Notes: generated from the sequence alone by a model not told the origin. Numbered from the stretch's first letter, positions 1 to 8,038 are shown. The stretch is 15,698 nt of DNA from JBFHRE01 sp041591895 (GCA_041591895.1 JBFHRE010000057.1:1-15698); one strand, 5' to 3'. Numbers and translations: made by a program.

Positions 1-471
1 CTCGCCGCCAACGCGATGAAAGCCGGCATGCAACTGCTGCGCCCGCTTCTGGCCGAAACGGGTGCCGAGACGATCGGCAAGGTGGTGATCGGCACCGTCA
101 AGGGCGACATCCACGACATCGGGAAGAACCTGGTCGGGATGATGCTCGAGGGGGCGGGATTCGAGGTGATCGACCTCGGGATCAACACCGACGCCGACGA
201 GTTCATCGCAGCGCTCGAGGAGCACAAGCCGGACATCCTCGGGATGTCTGCTCTGCTCACCACCACGATGCCGTACATGAAGGTGGTCATCGACACGCTC
301 AAGGAACGGGAGATGCGCGATCGCTTCATCGTTCTCGTGGGCGGAGCGCCCCTCAACGAGGAGTTCGGCAAAGCGATCGGGGCCGACGCCTACTGCCGCG
401 ACGCAGCCGTTGCCGCCCAAACCGCCGAGGCCCTGGTTCTCGCCCGGCGCCTCGCCTCGGGAGAGGACTGA
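1..471 (+). CDS. Methyltransferase cognate corrinoid protein (MttC/MtbC-like), 5' partial
   Basis: This cytoplasmic cobamide carrier protein accepts a methyl group from the substrate methyltransferase and hands it to the pterin methyltransferase. The reading frame is open from the first base of the window, so the N-terminal helical cap is mostly cut off; the family is usually about 210 residues and about 156 are present. The B12-binding Rossmann domain is complete. It has the DxHxxG signature (in KGDIHDIGKN, around bases 103-132) that supplies the lower-ligand histidine, then a MSALLTTTM segment and a VGGAPL loop typical of the nucleotide-tail site. The stop is 3 bases before the next gene, so it belongs to the same operon. 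The MttB-type gene downstream suggests it serves a quaternary or tertiary amine demethylase rather than a methanol system. The family call is firm; the substrate is inferred. Confidence 0.95.
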   Translation, partial: LAANAMKAGMQLLRPLLAETGAETIGKVVIGTVKGDIHDIGKNLVGMMLEGAGFEVIDLGINTDADEFIAALEEHKPDILGMSALLTTTMPYMKVVIDTLKEREMRDRFIVLVGGAPLNEEFGKAIGADAYCRDAAVAAQTAEALVLARRLASGED

Positions 472-474
472 CCG

Positions 475-1071
475 GTGCCCGCGAATCGGCGGGTGTTGGT
501 GATCGGGTGCGGCGCGATCGCGCGGGAATTGTTGGAGACGATCCGTCACAACCACCTCGACCAGGTCGAGGTCGAATGCCTTCCGGCCATCCTCCACAAC
601 CGTCCCGAACAGATCCCGGCCGCGGTCGAGGAACGGATCGAGCGCGCCGCCGGGCGGTACGACTCGATCTTCGTCGCCTACGCCGATTGCGGGACCGGTG
701 GGATGCTCGATGTGGTTCTTGCCCGCCACGGGATCGAGCGCCTGGAGGGCGCCCACTGCTACGAGTTCTTCGCCGGCGCATCGCCCTTTGCCGCCATCCA
801 GGAGGAGCAATTGGGCACGTTCTATCTCACCGACTACCTCACTCGCCATTTCCGCCGGCTGGTGTGGGAGGGATTGGGGATGGACCGGCACCCACAACTC
901 CGCGACGAATACTTCCGCAACTACCGGCGGGTGGTCTATCTCTCACAGACCCAGGACCCCGACCTGGTCGAGAAAGCCCGGGCTGCCGCCGACCAGCTGG
1001 GACTCGAGTTCGAGCACCGGCACACCGGGCTGGGCGACCTGATGCCGGCCCTGATCGAGTCGGCGAGATGA
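475..1071 (+). CDS. DUF1638 domain-containing protein of the corrinoid methyltransferase operon
   Basis: A 198-residue soluble protein with a GTG start just after the corrinoid protein stop. It matches the DUF1638 pattern: an N-terminal beta strand and glycine turn (VLVIGCGAIARE, residues 7-18), an LHNRPE segment (40-45), a YADCGTGG motif (69-76) and an HCYEFFAG motif (94-101). Cys12, Cys35, Cys72 and His94/Cys95 are the notable polar residues and could form a metal or thiol site, which is my inference. No signal peptide or membrane segment is visible. From general knowledge, DUF1638 genes often lie beside MttB-type methyltransferases and corrinoid proteins, but no biochemical role is established that I know of. 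The 3' end overlaps the serine dehydratase start by 4 bases (ATGA), which implies translational coupling. Family assignment is likely; function is unknown. Confidence 0.85.
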   Translation: MPANRRVLVIGCGAIARELLETIRHNHLDQVEVECLPAILHNRPEQIPAAVEERIERAAGRYDSIFVAYADCGTGGMLDVVLARHGIERLEGAHCYEFFAGASPFAAIQEEQLGTFYLTDYLTRHFRRLVWEGLGMDRHPQLRDEYFRNYRRVVYLSQTQDPDLVEKARAAADQLGLEFEHRHTGLGDLMPALIESAR

Positions 1072-2408
1072 GTTACACGTCTGTGTTCGACCTCTTCAAG
1101 ATCGGCATCGGACCGTCGAGCTCCCACACGATGGGACCGATGACCGCCGCCGCCACATTCATCGGAGATCTCGCTGAGGAGTCGATCGGCGCCATTCGGG
1201 TCGAGCTCCACGGGTCGCTGGCCCTCACCGGCATCGGCCATGGAACCGACAAGGCGATCGCGGTCGGACTAGCCGGGCATCTCCCGGCAACTGTTCCGGT
1301 CGAGACCATGGCCGCCGCGTCTCCGGTTGCCCCCAACGAGGCAACGCTCGCAAGTGGCTCGAAGGTGAGTCTCACAGTCGAGCGGGTTCGCGACATTCAT
1401 CCCTTCCACCCCAACGTGCTCCGATTCCAGGCCTTCGACCACGCAGGCACCGTTGTCTCCGACCGGACGTTCGCGTCGATCGGCGGCGGGTTCCTCGCCG
1501 AGCCCGGCCGCGAAGACGCGGCCGGCCCCCGGCACGACTTCCCGCTCGACTATCGCTCGGGCGCGGAGTTGCTGGCGATGTGTCGGACGCGAGGCGGATC
1601 GATCGCCGACCTGGCGTTCACCAACGAGACTTCGGTTCGGGACGCCGACGACGTCCGCAAAGGAGTGCGACGGATCGTCGAGGTGATGAACGAGTCGATC
1701 GACCGCGGCATGCGGGCGACCGGGCGTTTGCCGGGTGGCCTCAACGTCCAGCGCCGGGCGCGAGATCTGGGTCTCGACCTCGCCGAACACTCGGCGGTCC
1801 GGAGCCTCCCGCCGACCATGCCGAGCGACTGGGCCGGCGTGTATGCCACGGCCGTCAACGAGGAGAACGCCTCCGCCGGGCGAATCGTGACCGCGCCGAC
1901 CAATGGGGCAGCCGGAATCGTTCCTGCCGTGCTCCGGTTCATGACGGAGTTCTGCACCCCGGTGGCCGACGACCCCACATTGACGTTCATGTTGACCGCC
2001 GGTGCAATCGGCTCCCTGCTGAAGGCCAATGCCGGGATCTCCGGGGCGGAACTCGGGTGCCAGGGCGAGGTCGGGTCGGCGTGCGCCATGGCGGCCGCAG
2101 GTCTAACTGCCGCTCTCGGCGGAACCGCAGAGCAGGTCGAGAACGCGGCCGAGATCGCGGTCGAGCACAACCTCGGACTCACGTGCGACCCGGTGGGCGG
2201 CCTCGTACAGGTCCCCTGCATCGAACGCAACGCAATCGGAGCGGTGAAGGCGATCGCGGCCTCATCCCTTGCGCTCCGGGGCACCGGCGAACACGTCGTC
2301 TCGCTCGACGTCGCAATCGAGACACTCCGCCAAACCGGCCTCGACATGGATTCGAAATACAAGGAAACCAGCTTGGGCGGGCTCGCTGTGAACGTCCCCG
2401 CCTGTTGA
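1068..2408 (+). CDS. sdaA: L-serine ammonia-lyase (iron-sulfur L-serine dehydratase), single chain
   Basis: Converts L-serine to pyruvate and ammonia in the cytoplasm using a [4Fe-4S] cluster. The 446-residue protein is full length for the fused beta-alpha form. The beta domain (about 1-140) opens with IGIGPSSSHTMGPM (residues 12-25). The alpha domain (about 165-446) carries a GAAGIVP segment, Cys331 in the GCQGEVG motif, and Cys373/Cys384 in CDPVGGLVQVPC. The three cysteines have the same spacing as the cluster ligands I recall for the Legionella enzyme (343, 385, 396). The protein ends in NVPAC, so Cys446 matches the C-terminal 'tail-in-mouth' cysteine of that enzyme, again at the same offset. 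The frame is open upstream, but the ATG at 1068 is chosen because the family N-terminus starts there and it overlaps the previous stop by 4 bases. Its place in a demethylation operon suggests it drains serine made from glycine plus C1 units. Confidence 0.96.
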   Translation: MSYTSVFDLFKIGIGPSSSHTMGPMTAAATFIGDLAEESIGAIRVELHGSLALTGIGHGTDKAIAVGLAGHLPATVPVETMAAASPVAPNEATLASGSKVSLTVERVRDIHPFHPNVLRFQAFDHAGTVVSDRTFASIGGGFLAEPGREDAAGPRHDFPLDYRSGAELLAMCRTRGGSIADLAFTNETSVRDADDVRKGVRRIVEVMNESIDRGMRATGRLPGGLNVQRRARDLGLDLAEHSAVRSLPPTMPSDWAGVYATAVNEENASAGRIVTAPTNGAAGIVPAVLRFMTEFCTPVADDPTLTFMLTAGAIGSLLKANAGISGAELGCQGEVGSACAMAAAGLTAALGGTAEQVENAAEIAVEHNLGLTCDPVGGLVQVPCIERNAIGAVKAIAASSLALRGTGEHVVSLDVAIETLRQTGLDMDSKYKETSLGGLAVNVPAC

Positions 2409-2418
2409 CAGGAGCAGC

Positions 2419-2739
2419 ATGACCGCACAACTCACAGTCATCTCGTGGCGAGACATACCGGCCCAGGTGGTCGCGAAGTCCGGCCGTCAGTCGGCCCGGC
2501 GCGAGCTGAGCCCTCGCTTCCAGGTCGCCATCGACCGGGCGGCCATGAATGCCGGCCTGTTCGGCACCGACGACTACCTCACCGAATGGCGTCGCGAGAC
2601 ATGCGAGTGCTCGGACGATCTCGAATCCGCCGTCGCCGCCGAAGTCTCTCGGCTCGAATCCGCCTATCCACCCGACGTGCTCGGCCAACTGGCCGAGAGC
2701 GGCGGCACCGCCCACCCCGACACCACGGAGAATCAATGA
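2419..2739 (+). CDS. Small conserved protein, 'virulence factor' (PF13769-like) type
   Basis: A 106-residue acidic soluble protein preceded by AGGAG at 2410-2414. The N-terminal half (ISWRDIPAQV, then a basic KSGRQSARRELSPRF stretch, then AIDRAAMNAGL and DDYLTEWRR) resembles the small family annotated 'virulence factor', which I remember as regularly encoded next to methyltetrahydrofolate:corrinoid methyltransferases and MttB-type genes. The name is historical and says nothing about virulence here. A CxC pair (Cys62, Cys64) follows the WRRE segment. The C-terminal 25 residues look disordered (Gly, Pro, Thr rich). Its stop overlaps the start of the pterin methyltransferase gene by 4 bases, so the two are probably made together and may interact. 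No enzymatic motif is recognisable. Family call is from memory of the pattern and the context; the role is unknown. Confidence 0.75.
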   Translation: MTAQLTVISWRDIPAQVVAKSGRQSARRELSPRFQVAIDRAAMNAGLFGTDDYLTEWRRETCECSDDLESAVAAEVSRLESAYPPDVLGQLAESGGTAHPDTTENQ

Positions 2740-3638
2740 CCGACACCGTCATCAGCTCGCCCACCCGAGAAGTCGTGATCGGCTTCGACCGGCCTTTCGT
2801 CGTCATCGGCGAGCGAATCAACCCCACCGGGCGGAAGCTCCTCGCCGAGGAAATGAAGAACGGCGATTTCAGCCGGGTAGAGACGGATGCCGTCGCCCAG
2901 GTCGAGGCCGGCGCTCAGATGCTCGACGTCAATGCCGGCATCCCCCTCGCCGACGAGCCGGCGATTCTCGCCAAGACCGTCCAACTGGTCCAGGGTCTGG
3001 TCGATGTGCCGCTGGCGATCGACAGTTCGATCGTGGCCGCGCTCGAGGCAGGACTCTCGGTGTATCAGGGCAAGGCCCTCGTGAACTCGGTGACCGGCGA
3101 GGACGAGCGCCTCGAGTCCGTACTGCCTCTGGTCAAGAAACACGGGGCGGCGGTGGTGGCAATCAGCAACGACGAGACCGGCATCTCCGAGGATCCGGAT
3201 GTCCGTTTCGAAGTCGCCCGCAAGATCGTGAATCGGGCGGCGGACCACGGAATCCCACGCGAAGACATCGTGGTCGATCCGCTCGTCATGCCGATCGGCG
3301 CCATGGCCACGGCCGGACGCCAGGTGTTCCACCTCCTCGGGAGGCTCCGCAACGAGTTGAAGGTCAACACGACGTGCGGGGCCTCCAACGTCAGCTTCGG
3401 CCTTCCCAACCGGGCCGGGATCAACGGCGCCTTCCTGGCCATGGCGATCGCATCGGGGATGACCTCTGCAATCACCAATCCACTCGAGGCCGAGATCAAA
3501 CACTCGATCATGGCGGCCGACGTCCTCGCCGGGCACGACCGCAACTGCGAGCGCTGGATCCGCTACCACCGGGCCGCAGACCCGCAGTCGGAGAGCGGCG
3601 ACCGGGCCCGCCGTCGCGAGAACCGCAGGAGGGGCTGA
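2736..3638 (+). CDS. Methyltetrahydrofolate:corrinoid methyltransferase (pterin-binding domain, MtgA/AcsE type)
   Basis: Transfers methyl groups between the methylated corrinoid protein and tetrahydrofolate; in this operon the likely direction is toward methyl-THF. The 300-residue protein is a single pterin-binding TIM barrel of normal length. Visible motifs are VIGERINPTGRK (residues 23-34), MLDVNAG at the end of the second strand region, a DSS segment (AIDSSIVAALEAG), VNSVTGE, VVDPLVMPIGA and GASNVSFGLPNR, which carry the conserved Asp and Asn residues that hold the pterin. It lacks the homocysteine and cobalamin domains of MetH, so it is a stand-alone methyltransferase. The frame is open upstream, but the ATG at 2736 overlaps the previous stop (ATGA) and gives the usual family N-terminus. 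The last 20 residues are Arg-rich and probably a tail. Family is sure; the MtgA-like physiological role is inferred from neighbours. Confidence 0.95.
   Translation: MTDTVISSPTREVVIGFDRPFVVIGERINPTGRKLLAEEMKNGDFSRVETDAVAQVEAGAQMLDVNAGIPLADEPAILAKTVQLVQGLVDVPLAIDSSIVAALEAGLSVYQGKALVNSVTGEDERLESVLPLVKKHGAAVVAISNDETGISEDPDVRFEVARKIVNRAADHGIPREDIVVDPLVMPIGAMATAGRQVFHLLGRLRNELKVNTTCGASNVSFGLPNRAGINGAFLAMAIASGMTSAITNPLEAEIKHSIMAADVLAGHDRNCERWIRYHRAADPQSESGDRARRRENRRRG
3627..3634 (+). promoter_or_regulatory. Strong ribosome binding site deciding the GTG start of the ASKHA gene
   Basis: AGGAGGGG lies inside the 3' end of the preceding gene, 8 bases before the GTG at 3643. It supports the GTG start and the coupled translation of the two genes. 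Confidence 0.7.
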
Positions 3639-3642
3639 CCGC

Positions 3643-5625
3643 GTGAGCCAGGTCGAGATCGTCTTCACGCCTTCGGGCCGGCGGGGCACATTCGAGGAGG
3701 GGACCTCCTTGCTCGACGCCGCCCGCTCACTGGGTGTCGATCTCGACACCGTGTGCGGTGGTCGAGGCATCTGCGGACGATGCCAGGTGACGGTCGGCTC
3801 CCAGCCGGGCATTCCGGCTCGACCGGACTCGTTGTCGCCCGCGGGTCCAACCGAAACCGACTATCGGGGACGCCGTCCCCTGGCGGAAGGTCACAGACTC
3901 GGTTGTTCGGCGTTGGCGCTGGGCGACGTCGTCGTCGACATCCCCCCCGAGAGCCAGGTGCACAAGCAAGTCGTGCGAAAGCGAGCCGAGGTGGCTTCGC
4001 TCTCGGTGGACCCCGTCGTCCGCCTTCACTACGTGACCGTCGAACCTCCCGACCTGGCCAGCCCCAGCGGAGACCTCGAGCGGTTGCTGGCCGCACTGAG
4101 TGAGCAGTGGGCGATCACGATCGACGACTACGAACCAGCCCTCCTCACCACGCTGCAACCGGCCCTCCAATCGGGCCAGTGGGCAGTCACGGCCGCCGTT
4201 CGCCACGGCAACCGCCTGGTGGCGGTATATCCGGGATTCAAGGACACCGTCTATGGCGTGGCCTTCGACGTGGGCTCGACCACCCTGGCGGGCCACCTGT
4301 GCGACCTCACCTCCGGGGCGGTACTGGCGTCGGCCGGTCGCATGAACCCACAGATCGGGTTTGGCGAGGACCTCATGAGCCGGGTCTCCTACGTGATGAT
4401 GAACCCGGGCGGCGACGCCCAGTTGACCTCGGTGGTCCGCCAGGCACTCGACTCTCTGGTCGGAGAACTCACCCAGGAGGCCGGGGTCGACCGGGACGAA
4501 ATCGTCGAACTGGTCGTAGTGGGGAACCCGATCATGCACCATCTGGTGCTCGGAATCGACCCCCGACCACTCGGAACTGCGCCGTTCGCCCTCGCCACGA
4601 CGGGACCGGTCGAGACGCCTGCCTCCCGGCTGGACTTCGAAGTCAACCTGGGAGCCACGGTCTACACGCTTCCCTGCATCGCGGGGCACGTCGGCGCCGA
4701 CGCCGCTGCCGCCACCCTCTCGGAAGGACCTCACCGAGGAGACGCCCTCACCCTCGTGGTCGATGTCGGCACCAATGCCGAGATCGTGCTCGGCAATCGG
4801 AGCCGTCTCCTGGCGGCGTCGTCTCCCACCGGTCCTGCATTCGAGGGGGCAGCCATCTCTTCCGGGCAACGGGCCGCCCCTGGAGCGATCGAGCGGGTCA
4901 GGATCGACCGCATGACCGGGGAGCCACGGTTTCGCGTCATCGGCTCCGACATCTGGTCCGACCAGCCGAACTTTGCAGATTCCATCAAAAAGACGGGAAT
5001 CACCGGGATCTGTGGCTCCGGGATCATCGAGGTGGTCGCCGAAATGTTCCTGGCCGGGATCGTCACCACCGATGGGGTCATCACCGACGCCTCCGGCTCC
5101 CCTCGGGTCGTGCCCAACGGCCGAACATTCTCGTACCGCCTCGTCGAAGAGCCCCTGGTGGAGATCACCCAGAACGACATCCGGGCGATTCAGCTCGCAA
5201 AGGCCGCGCTTCATGCCGGGTGTCGCCTCCTCATGGATCGGCTGGAAGTGGATACGGTCGACTCGGTCCGACTGGCCGGAGCGTTCGGTAGCCACATCGA
5301 TCCGGTTCATGCCTTGGTGCTCGGGATGGTTCCCGACATCGCTCCGGATCGGGTCTCCGCAGCCGGGAATGCCGCCGGCACCGGCGCCATGATGGCCCTT
5401 CTCTCCGGGGAGTCCCGACGAGAGATCGAAGACGTCGCCCGACGGATCGAAAAGATCGAGACCGCCACCGAGCCGGCCTTTCAGGCCCACTTCGTGGCTG
5501 CCATGGGCATCCCCCACAAGAGCGACCCCTACGCCCGGCTCGGGTCGAAGGTGGATCTGCCGCCGCCGACCAACAACCAGGACAGCGGACGCCGAAACAG
5601 GCGCCGATCAACGGAGGAACAATGA
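3643..5625 (+). CDS. Corrinoid-reactivating ASKHA protein with N-terminal 2Fe-2S ferredoxin domain (RACo-like, DUF4445)
   Basis: An ATP-dependent reductive activator that returns accidentally oxidised Co(II) corrinoid to the active Co(I) state. The 660-residue protein begins with a plant-type ferredoxin domain (1-95) with Cys38, Cys44, Cys47 (in CGGRGICGRCQ) and Cys88 as [2Fe-2S] ligands. After a linker (about 96-200), the ASKHA fold starts at VAFDVGSTTLAG (about 205) and includes VVGNPIMHHLVLG, VVDVGTNAEIVLG, an ICGSGIIEVVAE segment and AGAFGSHIDPVHALVLGMVPD-like ending, with an Arg-rich tail. It starts with GTG, backed by AGGAGGGG 8 bases upstream, and overlaps the MttB gene by 4 bases. This class differs from the RamA ferredoxin-type activators of methanogens and is the one found with bacterial MttB systems. 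The electron donor is not encoded in the operon. Assignment is firm by domain order and context. Confidence 0.93.
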   Translation: MSQVEIVFTPSGRRGTFEEGTSLLDAARSLGVDLDTVCGGRGICGRCQVTVGSQPGIPARPDSLSPAGPTETDYRGRRPLAEGHRLGCSALALGDVVVDIPPESQVHKQVVRKRAEVASLSVDPVVRLHYVTVEPPDLASPSGDLERLLAALSEQWAITIDDYEPALLTTLQPALQSGQWAVTAAVRHGNRLVAVYPGFKDTVYGVAFDVGSTTLAGHLCDLTSGAVLASAGRMNPQIGFGEDLMSRVSYVMMNPGGDAQLTSVVRQALDSLVGELTQEAGVDRDEIVELVVVGNPIMHHLVLGIDPRPLGTAPFALATTGPVETPASRLDFEVNLGATVYTLPCIAGHVGADAAAATLSEGPHRGDALTLVVDVGTNAEIVLGNRSRLLAASSPTGPAFEGAAISSGQRAAPGAIERVRIDRMTGEPRFRVIGSDIWSDQPNFADSIKKTGITGICGSGIIEVVAEMFLAGIVTTDGVITDASGSPRVVPNGRTFSYRLVEEPLVEITQNDIRAIQLAKAALHAGCRLLMDRLEVDTVDSVRLAGAFGSHIDPVHALVLGMVPDIAPDRVSAAGNAAGTGAMMALLSGESRREIEDVARRIEKIETATEPAFQAHFVAAMGIPHKSDPYARLGSKVDLPPPTNNQDSGRRNRRRSTEEQ

Positions 5626-7148
5626 GTGAAGAACGTCGCGGCCGCGCCGCCCGCCAGGCTGCCCGAACTGCCCGGACCATCGAGTCGATCCCGTTCCTCA
5701 CCCGCAAGCTGGCACCGGTGGAGGTGCTCGGCGACGAGGGTCTGGCCCTCATCGAGCACAACGCCGACACCCTTCTCGAAGAAGTGGGAATCGACATCGG
5801 TAACTACCCGGAATCGCTCGAGGTGTTCGCATCGGCCGGAGCCGACGTGCGCGACACCAGGGTTCACTTCCCGAGAGGCATGTGCCGCCAGCTGATCACC
5901 GCGTCGGCCCCGAGGGTGTTCAAGCAGCACTCTCGCAACCCGGACCGCTCCGTCCTGATCGGTGACCCACACATGGTGTTCGCACCGGCCTACGGGCCTC
6001 CATTCGTTCGTGACCTGGACAATGGGCGCCGTTACGCCACGATCGAGGACTTCCGGAACTTCGTGAAACTGGCCTACATGTCACCGTCGATCCACCACTC
6101 GGGCGGAACGGTGTGCGAACCGGTCAACCTCCCGGTCAACAAGCGGCATTTCGACATGGTGTACAGCCACATCAAATACTCCGACAAGCCGTTCATGGGG
6201 TCGGTGACCCATCCCAGCCGGGCTCAGGACACGGTGGACATGGTGAAGATCCTCTTCGGCGACGAGTTCGTAGACCAGAACACGGTTCTCCTGAGCCTTG
6301 CCAACGCCAACTCACCCATGTCGTGGGACTTCAACATGCTCGGGTCGGCGAAGGTCTACGCCGAGAACAATCAGGCCACCCTCATCACGCCGTTCATCCT
6401 CGCCGGGGCGATGGCACCGGTCACCGTGGCCGGGGCCGCCACGCAGACCCTGGCCGAAGCCATGGCCGGAATGGCGTTCTGTCAGATCGTCCGCCCGGGA
6501 GCTCCGGTCGTGTTCGGCTCCTTCGCGTCTTCGATGTCGATGCAATCCGGCGCTCCGACCTTCGGCACTCCGGAGCCGAGCCTGGTGTTGTTCACGGTGG
6601 CCGCGCTCGCCCGCCGGCTCGGCGTGCCGTTCCGAAGCGGCGGCAACTTCACCGCCGCGAAGACCCCCGATTACCAGGCCGCCTATGAGAGCGCCATCTC
6701 TTTCATGACCACAATGCAGGCAGGAGTGAACTTCGTCCTCCACGCGGCCGGTTGGCTCGAGGGTGGACTGACCATGGGGTACGAGAAGTTCATGCTCGAT
6801 GCCGATCAGGCCGGGATGGCCCACAAGCTCATGGAGGGGGTCGACATGACGGACAACGGCCTGGCCCTCGACGCCATGCTGGCCAGTGGCCCGGGTCAGC
6901 ACTTCCTCGGGAGCCCGCACACCCTGGCCAACTTCGAGACTGCCTTCTGGTCGTCGAAGATGGCCGACAACAACAGCTTCGAGCAGTGGGAGCTCGAAGG
7001 GGCCCAAGATTCGGTTGCACGGGCGAATGCCGCCTGGAAGCGCACACTCGCCGATTACTCACCGCCTGCTCTCGACGAGGCAAAGGAAGCCGAACTCGTC
7101 GACTGGATCACCGGCCGCAAGGCCTCCTTCCCGGATTCCGACGTTTGA
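5622..7148 (+). CDS. MttB-superfamily amine:corrinoid methyltransferase without pyrrolysine (glycine betaine methyltransferase-like)
   Basis: The substrate-specific demethylase of the operon: it would move a methyl group from a quaternary or tertiary amine to the corrinoid protein. The 508-residue protein spans the whole MttB barrel, with recognisable segments such as SIHHSGGTVCEP (about residues 150-161), FMGSVTHPSRAQD, an ANANSPMSWD segment, PFILAGAMAPVTVAG, FGTPEPSLVL and AKTPDYQAAYES. The gene is open without any in-frame TAG, so it lacks the pyrrolysine codon of true trimethylamine methyltransferases. Non-pyrrolysine members characterised elsewhere use glycine betaine, proline betaine, carnitine or butyrobetaine. 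The family is therefore clear, but the substrate here is unproven; glycine betaine is favoured because the neighbouring serine dehydratase would fit glycine as an end product. GGAGG at 5613-5617 precedes the ATG, which overlaps the previous stop by 4 bases. Confidence 0.93.
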   Translation: MSEERRGRAARQAARTARTIESIPFLTRKLAPVEVLGDEGLALIEHNADTLLEEVGIDIGNYPESLEVFASAGADVRDTRVHFPRGMCRQLITASAPRVFKQHSRNPDRSVLIGDPHMVFAPAYGPPFVRDLDNGRRYATIEDFRNFVKLAYMSPSIHHSGGTVCEPVNLPVNKRHFDMVYSHIKYSDKPFMGSVTHPSRAQDTVDMVKILFGDEFVDQNTVLLSLANANSPMSWDFNMLGSAKVYAENNQATLITPFILAGAMAPVTVAGAATQTLAEAMAGMAFCQIVRPGAPVVFGSFASSMSMQSGAPTFGTPEPSLVLFTVAALARRLGVPFRSGGNFTAAKTPDYQAAYESAISFMTTMQAGVNFVLHAAGWLEGGLTMGYEKFMLDADQAGMAHKLMEGVDMTDNGLALDAMLASGPGQHFLGSPHTLANFETAFWSSKMADNNSFEQWELEGAQDSVARANAAWKRTLADYSPPALDEAKEAELVDWITGRKASFPDSDV

Positions 7149-7165
7149 CAGCCCCGGAGACACCA

Positions 7166-8038
7166 ATGGACACCCAACCCGCCGACAGCCCAGCAACCCA
7201 GCAACTCGGAACACTTCTCGACGGAGCGATCTTCGAGGTGATCCCGATGAAGAACACCGCGGAGAAGGCGCTGGGTCTGCCTGCCGGTTCCACCGTGTCT
7301 GTGACTGCCTCGCCTGCCAAGGGGATGGAGGCGACGGTCGAACTGTCCGAGCATCTGGCCTCGCACGGGTACGACGTGATCCCCCACCTCTCCGCCCGTC
7401 TCACCAAGACGCTTGTCGAGCTGGAGGGCAATATCGAGCGCCTGGCGGCCGCCGGGATCAGGCGCGCCTTCGTGGTCGGTGGTGATGCCGACGACCCGGG
7501 CGACTTCTTCGATGCCCCCTCGCTCATCAGAGCACTGGGCGAAATCGAGCACCCGTTCGTAGAGGTCGGCATCACCGGATATCCGGAGGGTCATCCATCG
7601 ATCAGCGGGGACTCACTCGCTATGGCGCTCGTCGAAAAGGCGCCGTCCGCCGCATACATCGCCACCCAGATGTGCTTCGACGTAGGAGCCATCGGCCGCT
7701 GGGTCGTCTGGGTTCGCGAGCAGGGGGTGGGACTTCCGGTGTATGTCGGTATCCCGGGCGCCTCGGACGCCACGAAGCTGATGACCATCGGAGCGCGGAT
7801 CGGTGTCGGGACCTCGCTGAGATACCTGGCCAAGAACCGCAAGTCGATCGGCAAGCTGATCCGTCCCGGAACGTTCACCCCGGACGAGATCGTCCGGGGC
7901 CTGGCGACCCTCGACCCAAGCCTCGGACTCGCCGGCCTTCACGTGTTCACCTTCAACCAGATCGAGGACACCGTGGAGTGGTACCGGCATGCTCGGGCCG
8001 AGGCCGGCCTGCCCGGGGTGCCAGAAGGAGTTGGCTGA
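7166..8038 (+). CDS. Methylenetetrahydrofolate reductase family protein (MetF-like)
   Basis: A 290-residue cytoplasmic flavoprotein of the MetF fold that interconverts methyl-THF and methylene-THF; here it probably runs in the oxidative direction on methyl-THF from the pterin methyltransferase. Family features are FEVIP near the N-terminus (Glu24 aligns with the catalytic Glu of E. coli MetF), a VTASPAKG segment, DVIPHLSARL, an IRRAFVVGGDADDPG turn that replaces the usual LRGD-like loop, ITGYPEGHPSI, and ATQMCFD, where the Gln matches the folate-contacting Gln of the ITQ motif. No zinc-finger MetV partner is encoded beside it. The ATG at 7166 is taken because family similarity begins near residue 15; it sits 17 bases after the MttB stop. 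The end overlaps the IclR start by one base (TGATG). The sequence is divergent from housekeeping MetF, so a specialised catabolic paralogue is likely. Confidence 0.9.
   Translation: MDTQPADSPATQQLGTLLDGAIFEVIPMKNTAEKALGLPAGSTVSVTASPAKGMEATVELSEHLASHGYDVIPHLSARLTKTLVELEGNIERLAAAGIRRAFVVGGDADDPGDFFDAPSLIRALGEIEHPFVEVGITGYPEGHPSISGDSLAMALVEKAPSAAYIATQMCFDVGAIGRWVVWVREQGVGLPVYVGIPGASDATKLMTIGARIGVGTSLRYLAKNRKSIGKLIRPGTFTPDEIVRGLATLDPSLGLAGLHVFTFNQIEDTVEWYRHARAEAGLPGVPEGVG

Noticed and set aside
507..1067. Open frame extending the serine dehydratase upstream through the DUF1638 gene
   Set aside because: The translation there is Arg/Pro-rich shadow sequence; family similarity begins at the ATG at 1068.
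3727..5517. 596-codon open frame on the minus strand
   Set aside because: It is antisense to the full ASKHA gene, whose domains are clear; long antisense frames are usual at this GC content.
5622..7148. Possible pyrrolysine-encoding trimethylamine methyltransferase
   Set aside because: The frame has no in-frame TAG and runs unbroken to a normal stop.
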